Source: Homalodisca vitripennis
Lineage: Eukaryota; Arthropoda; Insecta; Hemiptera; Cicadellidae
Assembly (NCBI RefSeq): GCF_021130785.1
Contig: NC_060214.1
Span: forward strand, 46,251,001-46,315,000
Direction: 5' to 3'
Length of the DNA stretch: 64,000 nucleotides
Shown here: positions 49,006 through 61,834 of the stretch, piece by piece
Layout of the letters: every line of letters begins with the position of its first letter
How positions within the stretch are numbered: the first letter of the stretch is position 1
Position numbers and translations under genes: made by a program
Notes under the pieces: generated by a model
Seen by the model: only the letters and a program-made list of their open reading frames with translations
What the model was told of the DNA's origin: nothing
Databases searched by the model: none

Positions 49006-49070
<65 letters not shown>
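49006..49070. repeat. (TA)n microsatellite
   Basis: About 32 uninterrupted AT dinucleotides. Confidence 0.95.
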
Positions 49071-49073
<3 letters not shown>

Positions 49074-50963
49074 AGAAAAGAAAGACTACGTATGTGAAAA
49101 GTAAATTAAGACTATTGTTATATAACTCATTGTATTTATAATAAAAGTTAGATAATAACATTGTCTTTTAAATCTAATACTTAATATTTGATAACATTTT
49201 ACAGTTAATAGTCCCTTACAAAAGACATTTTTATTCTTTATAATCTAAATATATTGTTAATATATTGTGAACATTCTGAGTTAGAATTAGTGCATTAGTT
49301 CCAAAGCATGGTACAGTGAAATTGCATCTAATACATTTCAAACTGACTGCTTCAAAGGGAGTCTTCGGTGTCCAATTTTGATTATCTATTTTTTATAGAT
49401 TTTTTAAGGTGTGTAAGTACTCACCTAATACCTCAAATCTAAACCTTTGTATAAACACGTGTTATTCCTTAGAGAATGTACACAATATAAATGAAAGCAA
49501 ATTGAAGAAATAAATAATGTTTACACAGAAGAAAAAATGTTCTTTCCATTAATAATTCACAACTTTATAGACCAAGAGCGGAATTTTTGCCACTTTAAAG
49601 GCTAGTGGAGCGTAGTCCTAAAATATTTAAGAAATAATAATAGGCATATATTGACTCCAGGGGACCCTAAATATGTCATTACAACATTTTCTATATAATC
49701 AGTTGAATAGTTTACGCGTAAAAAAAAACAAACAGACACATACGCATTTTAATATTATAAGGATTTGTATCATCATTTTAACAATTGTGTATCTGATACA
49801 CGCACTAATAAGTTTCCTTGGTTATCGTGAACATAGAAGTATAACACAAGTATCAAAAGTTATTAACAGGCATAAACAAAGAAGTGACTCTATAAGTTTT
49901 GAACGCAATATCTCAGTAACACATATCAAGTGCTTTACCAAGCACAACTAAAATAACGCGTTTTAAGTCTATTTCAGTAATTGATTTTTATAAACTCTAT
50001 ACATAGTTAATTATTTAAATAATATCGTAGCACAAGGAAGTTATCCACAAATACATTTTCTTGGGTATTGTGCTTATAGATGCATAAAACAAAATGTCAA
50101 CAGTCATAGAATTATAGTTCGGATATTACGTACTCTAATTCGACTAATTTTTCTGCAATGGCATGACCAGCTCCAGCCAAAGTCACCAGCTCAGCCAACT
50201 CCTAGTTCCCTAGTGTGCCTTGTACATCGACCAACACAAAGAGTTACCCTATGTGGTCACATATATTTGTATGGCAAATGTTCAAGCACGCTACCTAAAT
50301 ATCAAGCAATAATACGGTGGCCACAGTGTAGGAGTGCTGGCTCAAGAGTAAACCATATATTTTAATTGTTTTGATATGTAATTTATGAATGTCAATGTAT
50401 TTATTTTAATTTATAAATAAATGTGTTTAATATAAACATTTAACACCTTCGTGTTGATTAGGTCCCTTTAATGGCCCCTGGTACAGAGGTTTTAAATAAC
50501 AAATGTATAGTTAGAATAAAGATTGATAAAATTGCTTTACTTGTACAAAATATAAATTTAGAAATGAATTTAACTTAAAAGTCCTACATAGTGTAAAGTA
50601 AATTAAAAACAAATTAAACTACAACACGATTGACCAACGTTAAAAGTAACGAACTGTAAGACCAATTAATAAGTGACGATCCGAAGTTATGTCTTATTCA
50701 ATTTTGGCTTGTATACTAATTAGGGAATAAGATACAAATAAAATATTAAATTTAAAAAATTGCGTAAAATATAAGTCGAATATATTACAAACATACTAAA
50801 ATACGAACCAATTATACCATTAGCGTTTAAACTAATAACGATGTTTAATTTATCTGTAAAGTAATAAGATATTAATAATTTATTTGTAAATAATTTAAGA
50901 ATTATCTTAAATTATTTACATCTTAATAATTTAAGTATAAAATAAATTACACATACATATATA

Positions 50964-50967
<4 letters not shown>
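49071..50967. other. AT-rich stretch, no gene recognised
   Basis: A GC-richer patch at 50150-50345 has no supported frame. The open frame at 49673-49951 is AT-driven. Confidence 0.5.

Positions 50968-51016
<49 letters not shown>
50968..51016. repeat. (TA)n microsatellite
   Basis: Uninterrupted TA dinucleotides, followed by a degraded TA/TTA-rich tail to about 51040. Confidence 0.95.
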
Positions 51017-51020
<4 letters not shown>

Positions 51021-51040
51021 TATATATTTATATATAATTA

Positions 51041-51934
51041 TTTATTCATACAACTAAGAACCCCTAACACCATTTTTGTCAAGCATCCTTGACTGATTAT
51101 ACTGACCACCCTAAACAAAAGCTTCCCTTATTCAAAAAAATTCACTATGAAGCACATTCTTCAGTATCACGGTACTGTTGTATATTAGTGACTGTAGCAA
51201 ATAAAATCTAGTTGTTAAGTTTGAAACCATACTAATCAGAAGAGGAGAGTTATTGCTATAAAAAAATCGAATGGATAACATTCTCAAAATCTGTTCAAAA
51301 TACTTTGGCCGTAAATTTGTGTACAAGAGAGTTATTAGTATATTTATCGGAGGTACATATTTCATGATGAACGAGATCAATTAACAGTTGCCGTAAGGAA
51401 TTGAGTCATGGCCGGAAGTGGAGTAGTGCGATCTATTAATCAACATGAATGACGTATCTAAAATTAGATGTCAAATCTGTCAGTTGAATTCCCCGTAATA
51501 TGCCCGTAGGAGTAAATGCTGCCTATTTCCAAATATGCAGGCTTTAGTTTATCGCATTTAATTACACGCTCTTAATGTTGTTAATTCTTTAAAAATTTAG
51601 AAATTTATTATAAAATTAAATAATATTTCAATAGGTGATCAGACTTTGCATATGGATTTAATATTAAACCCTATTATTCAATCAAATATAAGTAATTTTC
51701 CATACATTTCTTTCCAGAACTATATAGGACCGTAATAATAGTAAATTGATGCTTAACCAAATTGAAGTGTCACGTTAAGTTTTGCGTAACAGGCTTCTCT
51801 TTTTTAAGTATATACCTTTAAATATTTCATCCTTGAGATTCCCGTAATACGGACAGACTAAAAATTATACAACAAAGATATTCTTACATTGTCTGGAAAA
51901 CAAATAGTAACTGTTCCAGCCTATTGAATAATAC
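51041..51934. other. AT-rich stretch, no gene recognised
   Basis: A minus-strand open frame at 51132-51380 has no family signature. Confidence 0.5.
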
Positions 51935-52740
51935 ATTTAAATAAATAAAAAAATGTGCCTTTTATTTCAAGCAATTATCAGATAACTCTGTATTTTATAA
52001 TAACTCACGTCAACATGATACAGTATATTTTAGACACTAAACTTATTTAAAACAGTTAAAAGTACAAAGTTAAAAGTATAAAACGTTCACTCCAGTGAAA
52101 AGAGTTGCTTCTTTAGCTGAAGTTTAAAATGGCGACCTTTAAGCAATTTAAGGTCACAAGGGAGACCGTTGTACAATTTTGGACCAAAATGGAAAATCCC
52201 CTTCGACCAATCACCAACCTCACTTGGCTAAAGTGAAGTTGGTCACTCTGCCGAGTGTTGCGGCAAACAATCTCAGCACGACTGCACAGCCTTTCTGCCA
52301 GGTACCGTGGCTCCCGCTGGAACAGTACATTGTTTACAAGGCAGCAAGTCTGCATCCTACACACGGCATCCATGGTCATGAGTCCTGCAGCATCTCGAAA
52401 GGGTGGCACGTGATCTCTTCGACAGAGCCCGTATACAAATCGAATTGCAGTGTTTTGCATTCTTTCAATTCGTTCTGCGTCTTCCTTTGAGATGCTATTG
52501 CCGTATGCAGGAAAACAGTAATAAAAAAATTGGCAACACGACAGACAGGACAAGACGCAGCTTAACGGACTCTGGAAGGGTGGATCTCAGCGTATACATG
52601 CCTCGCAGTCAACCCAGTGCTCTCTGAGAAACATACGACACATGGTCAGAAAACCCCAGCCCAATACGCTCAGAATAAACCCATGTATGTATGTGCACCA
52701 CGTATTTATATGGCCTCGAGTAGGGACGTCATTCCGAAGA
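51935..52740 (-). mobile_element. LINE (non-LTR retrotransposon) 3' fragment
   Basis: Minus strand: the end of the ORF2 polyprotein (52700 to 52087), then a 150-bp 3'UTR with GAAATAAAAGGC and an A-rich end near 51940. It is 5'-truncated, as most LINE copies are. GC content is higher than the surroundings. Confidence 0.8.
52087..52700 (-). pseudogene. LINE reverse transcriptase C-terminal region (frame-broken)
   Basis: Minus strand. FYYCFPAYGNSISKEDAERI, then RMQNTAIRFVYGLCRRDHV, are typical of the post-RT region of Jockey/CR1-type LINEs ('RMQNxAIRFV'). NTRQSDQLHF and the WN-type ending follow. The terminal residues LKGRHFKLQLKKQLFSLE end at a TGA (52087-52089) in a different frame from the 146-codon open stretch (52113-52553), so at least two frameshifts are present. 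No catalytic RT motif remains. Confidence 0.85.
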
Positions 52741-54775
52741 CAAACCTGTGAAGTAATATTTGCTACTTAGAAATTCTGAGTTAAGTCCTAATAATCGTAA
52801 GGAAATCGCATCTCCGTTAATTGTTTTTTTTATGCTACATTCATACGGTTTTAAATGTAACAATTCCAAAGTGATTTCCTCATCAGGTACTGGTCCATTT
52901 CATACAAGTCAAAAATGGCACTAATCAGGGACATTAGTCTATCGTTTAAAAAAGTTTCCCCTAAAGCGGGTTCAGTGTTTAGGAAATAATCAGAAGAGAT
53001 TTAAAAAGTAGCATTTATGGTTGACAGAATTGCGCAAAGCCTTCTTTTTTGAGGGTGGTTAATAATTTTATGCTTTCTCATTTTATGCCATCTGTATTGT
53101 TATAGGCTGAAGTACAAGACTATGGTAACATGCAATTAGTGCTTTATTTACCATTCTTTCATTAAAAAGTATCAACTATTTTGTTTAAAAGTTACCTTTT
53201 ATGTGTGATAAAGAAGTGTTCTTTACCATCGCTTTCCCAGAAATGTTACTTCAAATAATTAAAAAGCCATCAACCAAAGACTATTTTTCAGCAGAAATAA
53301 AACTCTAATATTACGTATAAGCATGCAATATTACAAACCCATAACTATAACCGTTTCCGACTTATACAGCTTTATTAAAAATACATACATTACAGACTGC
53401 AAACGTAGCAAAATAGAAAATAGTTTTAGATGAAAAATATAATTATTTTCTTACGTTATAAACCACATACCAAAATATTTCCTACATTTTAGGAATGTAT
53501 AGTATGGTTTTCAAATGTATGAATCTATACTATGATAAATATTTTGTTTAGGTCTGGTAATAGTATAAAACGTCAAATAGAATATTGTGTTCTATAATCA
53601 TGGGGTATCTCAGAGTGCAATACTAATATTGTGTATAACTTTTGTCTATTATAATTATAGGCAACATAAAAAACGTACCAAATTACACCAGTCTGGAGAA
53701 AGAGGTAATAATACTTGATGGTAAACATGAAGGAACAAAGCTACAGATAATCCTTGTTTTAAGTGCCTCTAAGCCATTCAGATAGAGAATATCAGATCCT
53801 GAGTACAAGGTTTCAGCACGGCCTGGAGATAGTCACTGTATCTTAGTCTTTGTCCTTGTTTCATGAACGACGTTTTAGAAATAGCTCATGAATAGTAATG
53901 TTACCCGAAACTGTATAAGATTGTCTTTGTTCTTTCATTTTACTAAACGAGAGTCACATAATTAACGGAGAACAATGTAAAGCTCAAAAATAAGAATGTA
54001 AAATGTTGCAGTTCCAAATTTAAAATATGAACAACTGTGTTTTTAAAGAAGCTTCTCTTTATATACAAGGTTAAAAGCCTTTAAGTTGCAAATAATATAT
54101 CTATTTTTATACATGTTTACCACTATTCTAATAATAAAAATGTGAACTTTTTATCATTTATACTCATATGAGTTAAATGATAGTGAAGTGATGTGAGTGA
54201 AATAACCTTATAGGTATAGTTAATCGGGCCAGGGATTACATTTATATACATTTATTTATTATTTTCTCAACAACAGATAAAATTTAACAGAAAAAAGTAT
54301 TGTGTAGGCCAATCTATCTTACGACATATTTTGTTACTATTGGTAATATCACTGTAACTATTGTCTTATTCTCTGGTAATATGATGATATCTTAAAAGAG
54401 TTATACAGTTGTAATTTCATTATACAATAAAAATTTTATAATGAAACGATTCAGAAATTACGAATATACATTTATACAATACTAATAATATTATAAAAGC
54501 GATAATGTCTGTATTTCTTTGTTTTGATTTCACGCATAACATTGTTCGCCCGATTGTAATGACATTTTACATGGACATTGTTATGGTCTCTGAGATAAAT
54601 ATACAACCACTATTATTTTTTATGTAGGCTTTTCTGATATGTGATATATATTTTCTTCATCGGAAAACAAAGCAAAATCAAGTATAGAACGGAAAATACT
54701 AAGAACAAAGTAAATTACATTGCTATAAATATATATTTATTACAAATGTTCTTGATCATGGCAACAAGGCAAACT
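52741..54775. other. AT-rich stretch, no gene recognised
   Basis: No supported coding region or known repeat. Confidence 0.5.
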
Positions 54776-54880
54776 TCATATTGTTGTATGAAATATAATT
54801 AATTCAAACCAATAGTGGTGAAACCGCACATCGCCACACTCGCACACCCACAGCAAACCAACAGGGAAGCGCGTGCCCAT
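54776..54880 (-). other. Short open frame with strong Kozak context (34 codons)
   Basis: Minus strand: GCCACCATGG at the start, then 34 codons beginning MGTRFPVGLLWVCECG and ending in TGA at 54776. It sits in a GC-rich island within AT-rich DNA. It has no recognised family and may belong to the transposon-like block next to it. Confidence 0.2.
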
Positions 54881-56876
54881 GGTGGCGAACGGGATGCCGG
54901 ATCAAAACTAAACTAGGTAAAAAAAAAGAAACAACCGTGGTCAGTATACTCAGTTCATTTACTAAGACAATAACATGGGCCTATCCAGTCAATATAAATA
55001 TGTATATATATACTATAAAAAAAATTAAAGTGCCCACAGTAGATATACCTCAAACAATTCTTGTCAGGTGCACCTGCATACCAAAAATTAGAAACGCCAT
55101 AATTTGAAACAAGAAATGCCAATTCCACCCGTATCCTTCGGCTAAGGGCGGGCTCCTAATGAAATCCAAGAAATAACTAAATAATATCTAAAACTAACTT
55201 AAAATTAAATAACAAAATATAAACTATATAAATGGCAACAATAACAATATCACAGGGTATCACAGATGTTGACTGGTAGGTATGTCCATCATGGTGGCCG
55301 TCCTTCAGCAGAGCGCAAAGGCGAAGTTCTCTGCGACCACGCATGATGGAGAGATGGCAGGAGAAAACAATTCATCCCTTGGACCCTGAAACCAGGTTTC
55401 AGCCTAGTACCCTTTTAAAGTTAATAAAAATTAATAAATAGTTGCCAAACAATATAGATTTTAATAAAAGTAAAGTTGCCAAAAGTTATCTATCAAGAAT
55501 TTTAAGTTAAGTTAAATTTACCAAAATTTCAAAATATCACAGACCAATCAATTACTGATAAAAAATTAAAATAAACCTTAATATAGAAGCTGGTAACATT
55601 AGAAAACAATAAATAAACAAGATAATCCATTTATAAAAAGACTAAAACAATAAGTTATAAAGAAATTTATTCGAGGTATACGCAGTAGCCTACCATACGT
55701 AACAATTTGGTTAAAACATTTTTTAAAACAGGCATTTATTGACAGAATAGGCTCAAAAAATTGGTGAAAAGCAGGAAGGGCATCCCTGCACTTAAAATAA
55801 AATTCCCAACTCAAAACAACAACCCCAAAGAAAGTTAATATGAAAAAATCCCCTCTGTCACAGAACAAAATTAAGCGTTTTACCTCTTGGTGAAAAAAAA
55901 AATTTTAATGATTAGGAAAAAAAACTGATGGCCAAAAGTAGCAGCCTAATAACAGGAATCTAAATTTAAAATTTTGATGGCAGAAGGCCTTAAATTAACC
56001 AAGTAGGCTATAAGGGGGAGTTATGGGCTAAAAGACCCGAAGAACGTTACATCTCTCAGAAAGGCTTAAATTTAGCAAAATGAACCTTCAGCAGTCTCTC
56101 TGGGTTTTGTTTACAAAAACTACATAACAAGTGACACATTACAAACAATATTGGCTGCAGAATAAAAAGAACTGTAACATAAGCCTAGGACTGGTCCTCA
56201 CTGAAGAGACAGAAAAATAATTTAAGCTGAAGAGAAAGGGTGAAAACTAATAAAAGTGTAAGAGAAATAAATTGGAAGCCAATTTATAAATATTTAGTTA
56301 ACAGCCAGAAGTACTACTAAAATTTAAAAAAAAAAGCAAAACTACAATTTGGAAAACCATGTGCTCTTAACCTTCACAGTTTGAAAAATGAAAATAATCA
56401 CTAAATTTTAAAAGAAAAGCAAACTTACTCATCAGTGAGGGGCCGTAAACCTAGCCGCACATGTTAGAAGGAAAACAGCTCAGCAAAATTCCAAAACACT
56501 TAAATTAAACAAAAATATTAAATCTGGAGCTACTTCTAACCAGTACACCACGGCTCAGAGTTCTCTACGCCACTCTGCCAGAAAGGCCAAACGCCTTCAA
56601 AAGGTCAGTCGCCTCTGCAGCCAATAAACCACACACACACTATATAAAACACACATGAGCCGGGGAGATATAGGTATTGAACCGGCTCAGACTCCCCCCC
56701 CAAAAGGAGAACTCCCCTCTGTTAAATTTCTTCAAAAAGAAAAATCGAACGAAATGCCTCTCTCCCCCCCAATGATTGAAGAATTATAAACCGGAAACCC
56801 TTAAGTCTGCAGAAGGGAAAACCAAGAAAATCCAGTTGGAGGCAAGAAAACCCTCCAAGAGTACTACTCCCTTACA
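54881..56876 (-). mobile_element. Possible LTR-retrotransposon fragment
   Basis: A block of distinct composition: A-rich on the plus strand with runs of 7-10 As and GC-rich pieces at both ends, closely resembling in style the Gypsy 2 leader. On the minus strand it starts TGTAAGGGAG at 56876 and has a promoter-like TTTTATATAGTG at about 56640. No coding domain and no second LTR were found, so this is a suspicion only. Confidence 0.3.
55285..55350. other. Imperfect hairpin, about 19 bp paired
   Basis: TCCATCATG (55285-55293) pairs with CATGATGGA (55342-55350). GTGG pairs with CCAC with one bulged base. After an internal loop, GCAGAG (55308-55313) pairs with CTCTGC (55329-55334) around a 15-nt loop. 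Confidence 0.4.
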
Positions 56877-59800
56877 CGTGCAAAGTCTACTAAATTGCGT
56901 GAAAAACAGCAACTTCTAGAAGATCAGATATTAGCTATGGCAAAATACTATGATTAGAGTAATTTACAATTACTACACATATACACTTTGGACATAATTT
57001 TTATCGTGGAAAATATAACATAACCTATCATTTCGTCGGAATTATAATTCAGTCGAACCAGAAGTGCCTACACGGCTGAAAAAACTACGAAATTGAGAGC
57101 GAAGCCACAACTGCTACTGCTAGTTGAATACAACTAATTGCCTACTTAAAATCATGTATCGTGAAAAGAAAATATTGGCTGATTATGAAAATAATGTAAT
57201 ATTAAATATTATTAAAAGAGTAATGATTCAGTTGTTTCTCAAATCTAAAATATTAATAATTTACAATCTTATTCTTAGAGTACCTTAAATAAGTACATAT
57301 TTTAATAACCACAACTATACATGATATGGTACCAAATTTAAAAGCAAAATCTGATATTTTCATGTGACTACTTTTGATCTTACATTCAAGAAGTACGCCA
57401 CAAAAAATGCCATGTACCTCGCTTCAATGGGCTTTTAAGCAAAATAAGTCTAAGGCTCGTTTCTTTGTGTACAGATTCTCGAGATATCCTGTGGATATAA
57501 AGAGATGCAAACAACAATACAGAAAATAAATGTTTACATTCCCTAGACAGTCAGGAGAGAAACACTTCCAGCCTACTGAGTGGTATGCGTCAATAACGTT
57601 CTGGCAAGTCCCATGGATAGAGACGTGTCTATAGATAATTTAATCTTTATGTAAATGTATAATAAAAGGATGAAACCTTTTTTCAAAATATTTGGTAGAT
57701 AGATAGACTGCACAACAGTAACAAAAAACTTACAAATACTAGATGTTGTCAAGAGATGTCCATGAAAATAACAGAAATATACCCAGGAATTATCCGGCAA
57801 GCAAACTAGACAGGGTCGGCTAGTAGTTAAGTAGGAGTCGTACTTGGAAGCGAAATATATAAAAATATATATCTCTAAAAAGTACGAAGGCCACAAGCAA
57901 AAATAACTAAATAAAATCCCATTGAAGGTGCTGGTCAAAACCAGATAGAAGTAATAACATACTATGCTGTGATAACTCAGTGGCCGCGATTCACTTATTC
58001 ATAAAAATCAAGAAGTCCAGGGAAAAGAGATAATGTTAAGTACATGTATAATAGCTAGACAGTTGTTGTACAGAAGTTTAACAGGTTCTCTACAGTAAAC
58101 GTGGATTGAGAGTACTACAGCCTACTAGGTACAGAGCCGGAGTGAAGGTTTCGCTATAATTATACTAAACTAGCATACAACAGCAGCTCCCTCTGCAATT
58201 TATATGCAACAATCCGTACATTTTATTTAATACCTTCTACAATTTCAGTATGACTTAAACAATTTTATATCTACTGTATTTAGAGGAAACCTAAAGTCAA
58301 ATTTCGTAGCTTTCTTAATGAAAGCACTTGTGATGTAATACGATAGAGTCCCATAATATTTTTCTAACGAGATTAATCATACATAATTTATCAGGTAAAC
58401 ATTTTTAGTGCTCGTAATAAATAGTACCAGAAGTTAAGCAATATTTTAAGTAATTATTATTTCAGGTGTTAAATTTAAAACTAAAATATATTACATTTAC
58501 AATAAAAATTTAATTTAATTATTTTGCCCCGAGAAAGAACATATAAACCTACATATAATTTTGTAACGTGATTTTATTTAAAACAATACAGTTTTCTAAA
58601 CTTTGTGGATAGTAGATGTTTATAGAATATAAAAGACTAAAATCAACATAAAGTTTACTTACATTATGACAGTTTGCTATCCATATGTAAATTTGATACA
58701 TGATACAGTAAAGTACATGTTCTAGCTTCCCATCCATTTTATTAATATCCCATTATTTCCTAGGTCCAGACTAGAAATTATACCGGTATTAATGTACCTA
58801 ATCAGTATCGTATATGTAACTAAAACCATCATTGAGGAATGGATGTGTGACTTCTCGTCGATTGTTTGTCATAAAAATTGCATTTAGTGTTTTTCGTAAT
58901 GCTTTTTATTCCACTTACTATAATCACGGACTCACTGCGTCGCTTGTTTCTTCAAACTAAAGTCACGGGAAGAATGATTTGTTAAACCGTGCTAATGCTC
59001 CGTCCCTCCGTTTGTTGTTACTTCAGCTACTCTAAATATGCTCTCCCACTGACGAAACCAAATTTTGTACCTTACATGTGAACATTCACAATTCAATTCA
59101 TTGATAGAAATCACTCTATAAACGAAAACGGATTCAATATATTGGTTAAAATAATTAAACATATAGTCGTGCTGTCAAAATTCAATCTGAACACTAAACA
59201 GTTTAATTTCAATTTAACTAGGTTTTTTTAGTAATACTTTGCAATTTTACAGATCAAGATTGAATTTATAAATGTTAGACCAGTGAGGTGTAGCCTTGAA
59301 GGATTTTCAAAGTTATAATAGGCCTATATTTATCCCAGAAACTCAAAGAATGATCATGTAAAATTTCAGTACAATCAGTTTTATAATTTATGCGTGAAAT
59401 AAAATCCAACCAATAAACGCACTTTCTAGATTTATAATGTTATTACGATTGTAACCAATAAGCCGTGGCTTCTCTTTGCAGCTTTTTCAAACAAGCTAAG
59501 GATCATTTTACTCTTAAAAACATTCCATTTACCTCTTCAATTGCATAAATTTACTTATTTCCCTCTACTATTGGAATCGTCTTTAAGAATAGAACTTTTA
59601 TTACAACATATAAAAGTTGATTTAAAGTCCAAAAACTGATATGAAATTTTAATGTACGTATAAACAAATGCTCCTACAATTCATCACTAGTGTTATATAC
59701 CTCTGTATATTGCAGTGGATTTTTTAAAATTTTACTGATTTTGTTTAAAATTTCTACCACTTATGCTCTAGTAAACCATTTCCACGCATAACACCTCAGT

Positions 59801-61834
59801 TTCTGAAACAGTATTTCATAAAAATTAAAACGTATATTTCAATATAAGTAAAAACCTAATCATAAGTAGTTTTTACCTATTACTTACTACTGAGTTAGGG
59901 TAAATTTCACAGCATCTAAATAAATATAATTTGAGATTACTCTTATGGATTCAAGCGTGAAAGAATAAATTTATAATCCTGGCTAGATCATGCAATGCCA
60001 TATTTTCCTACTATGGCATTTGAAGTGTTTTAATGCAATTTTTATCTATTTCTATGGAGCTAAATGCTGATAAATTAGGTTGTTTTATAGTTTCATTACT
60101 TAGTTACAATTAACAGTTAGTTGTTTTACTTTGTTTAAGAAGTGCCTTCCTTATAACTTTTTATAATACATGTATGCATTATTGACCTAACACATACGAA
60201 AGGATTAAAAATACTTTAATTTTATTTTTTACAATTTATTTCGTGATAAACTGAAAAGGTAAATATAAATTGTAAAAAAAGTTAATTGTAAATCAAAATT
60301 TTAATTCATTATTTCTATTTTCTCGCTTAAGGTATTATCCAAACGACGGTATTTAACTTCTAATATTCTCTAAAACAGGATTATTAAAATGGTGAAGATG
60401 TTTTATATAAAACAAAAACTTCTATATACATGATTTATTTTATATTTTGTCTATTATATAATAAAAAATTATTTAATGTAGTTCATTAACCATGTTAAGT
60501 AGTTATCCGTATATTGTGTATTACAATATTTAATCGGTGATATTATTATGAGTTCGATGATCCTAATGTCCAAAGATACTAAAGTAAACACAATAGTTTA
60601 CAATAATACACATAAAATAGGCATTTAAATGTACAGTACATATCGTTTGTTTACATTTTACCAGGGTTTCGTGTTGAAATATTTATTCTATATTAGAAGT
60701 CCATAAGTAGTATACAACAATACTATAATTTGCAATGCCCATATTCTTTAGTTAGTAAAAATTCATTTTTAAACTGCGAAACTTATATAATATATTGTGA
60801 TATTGCAGATAAACCTGCGATATTTGCCAAAACATATCAAACCTACCACGAAAAATAAATCAATCCATTTGGAAATATGTTTAAATAGCTATTTTAGTTA
60901 TCAATGTTTTGTATTCAATATGTACATCATTGAATAAGTTTTACTAAACGCAAAGCTATTCCCAGAGTGTATTATGGAGCCAATGTTGGGATTGCTTTGC
61001 CAATCTGATTACTGCACAATCAATTCTGTACCTTGTATGGGGGACTGGGTATATTGGCATGCTGATTATGCGCTCATATAACCTCCGCATGCTTGTCTCT
61101 AGCGTACAGATGCACTTGAAACGTATCGATATGACAAATTACAATATACAAAGTGCCATTTTGCATTAAGGTAGCGCTGAACTATTTAACCCTGAATGAA
61201 GGAATTTTAATTTTTCTAATAAAAGGTAAATAATATACATAACATTTCTTTCCGTAGAATCTTTCTCTGAAAAAAAGTAAAACTGTCGGCATTCAAACTA
61301 AGTAAAGTTAAAGGATGGAAATGATAAGAATCGTCAATTAACATTTTTTACAATGTTAAGAACACAGCAAGATTTTTAGAATAAAACCACAAGTAGTTCA
61401 TCTAGCAGCTGCATTATTATAGTATTTTGTTACAGCTAATATTAATAATCTTCATTTTTAGTATAATGCAAAATATAAAATTGATTGTTAAGTCCAGTGA
61501 TATTAAAAAAATAATAGAAAATTATTACATGAAAAAAATTAAAGCCTCTATTATTAAATGGTAAAAAAATTATAATAGCATTAACAATTGTTTTTAATAT
61601 ATAGACTTACCGTAAATGGTATTCTCGAAGGCGGTGTCTGCTAAGAGAAATTATATATAGTATGTATTTATATACATGATATTTAAACCCCATTCAAACC
61701 TCTACATTAATGAGTATGCATTAGTTTTTCATAACACAAACGTATACCGAATTTAAACTTCCTGAGATATGAAGAACTTGGTGAATACATTATTAAGTGA
61801 CTAAACGCTTAAAAATTATATTTTTCCCAGTTTC
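56877..61834. other. AT-rich stretch, no gene recognised
   Basis: Minus-strand open frames at 57573-57938 and 58549-58737 are Ile/Tyr/Phe-rich and resemble no family I know. No clear repeat is seen. Confidence 0.5.

Noticed and set aside
50150..50345. Possible Tc1/mariner transposase end
   Set aside because: A short Trp/Pro/Ser-Pro impression did not extend into the expected DDE-end sequence in any frame.
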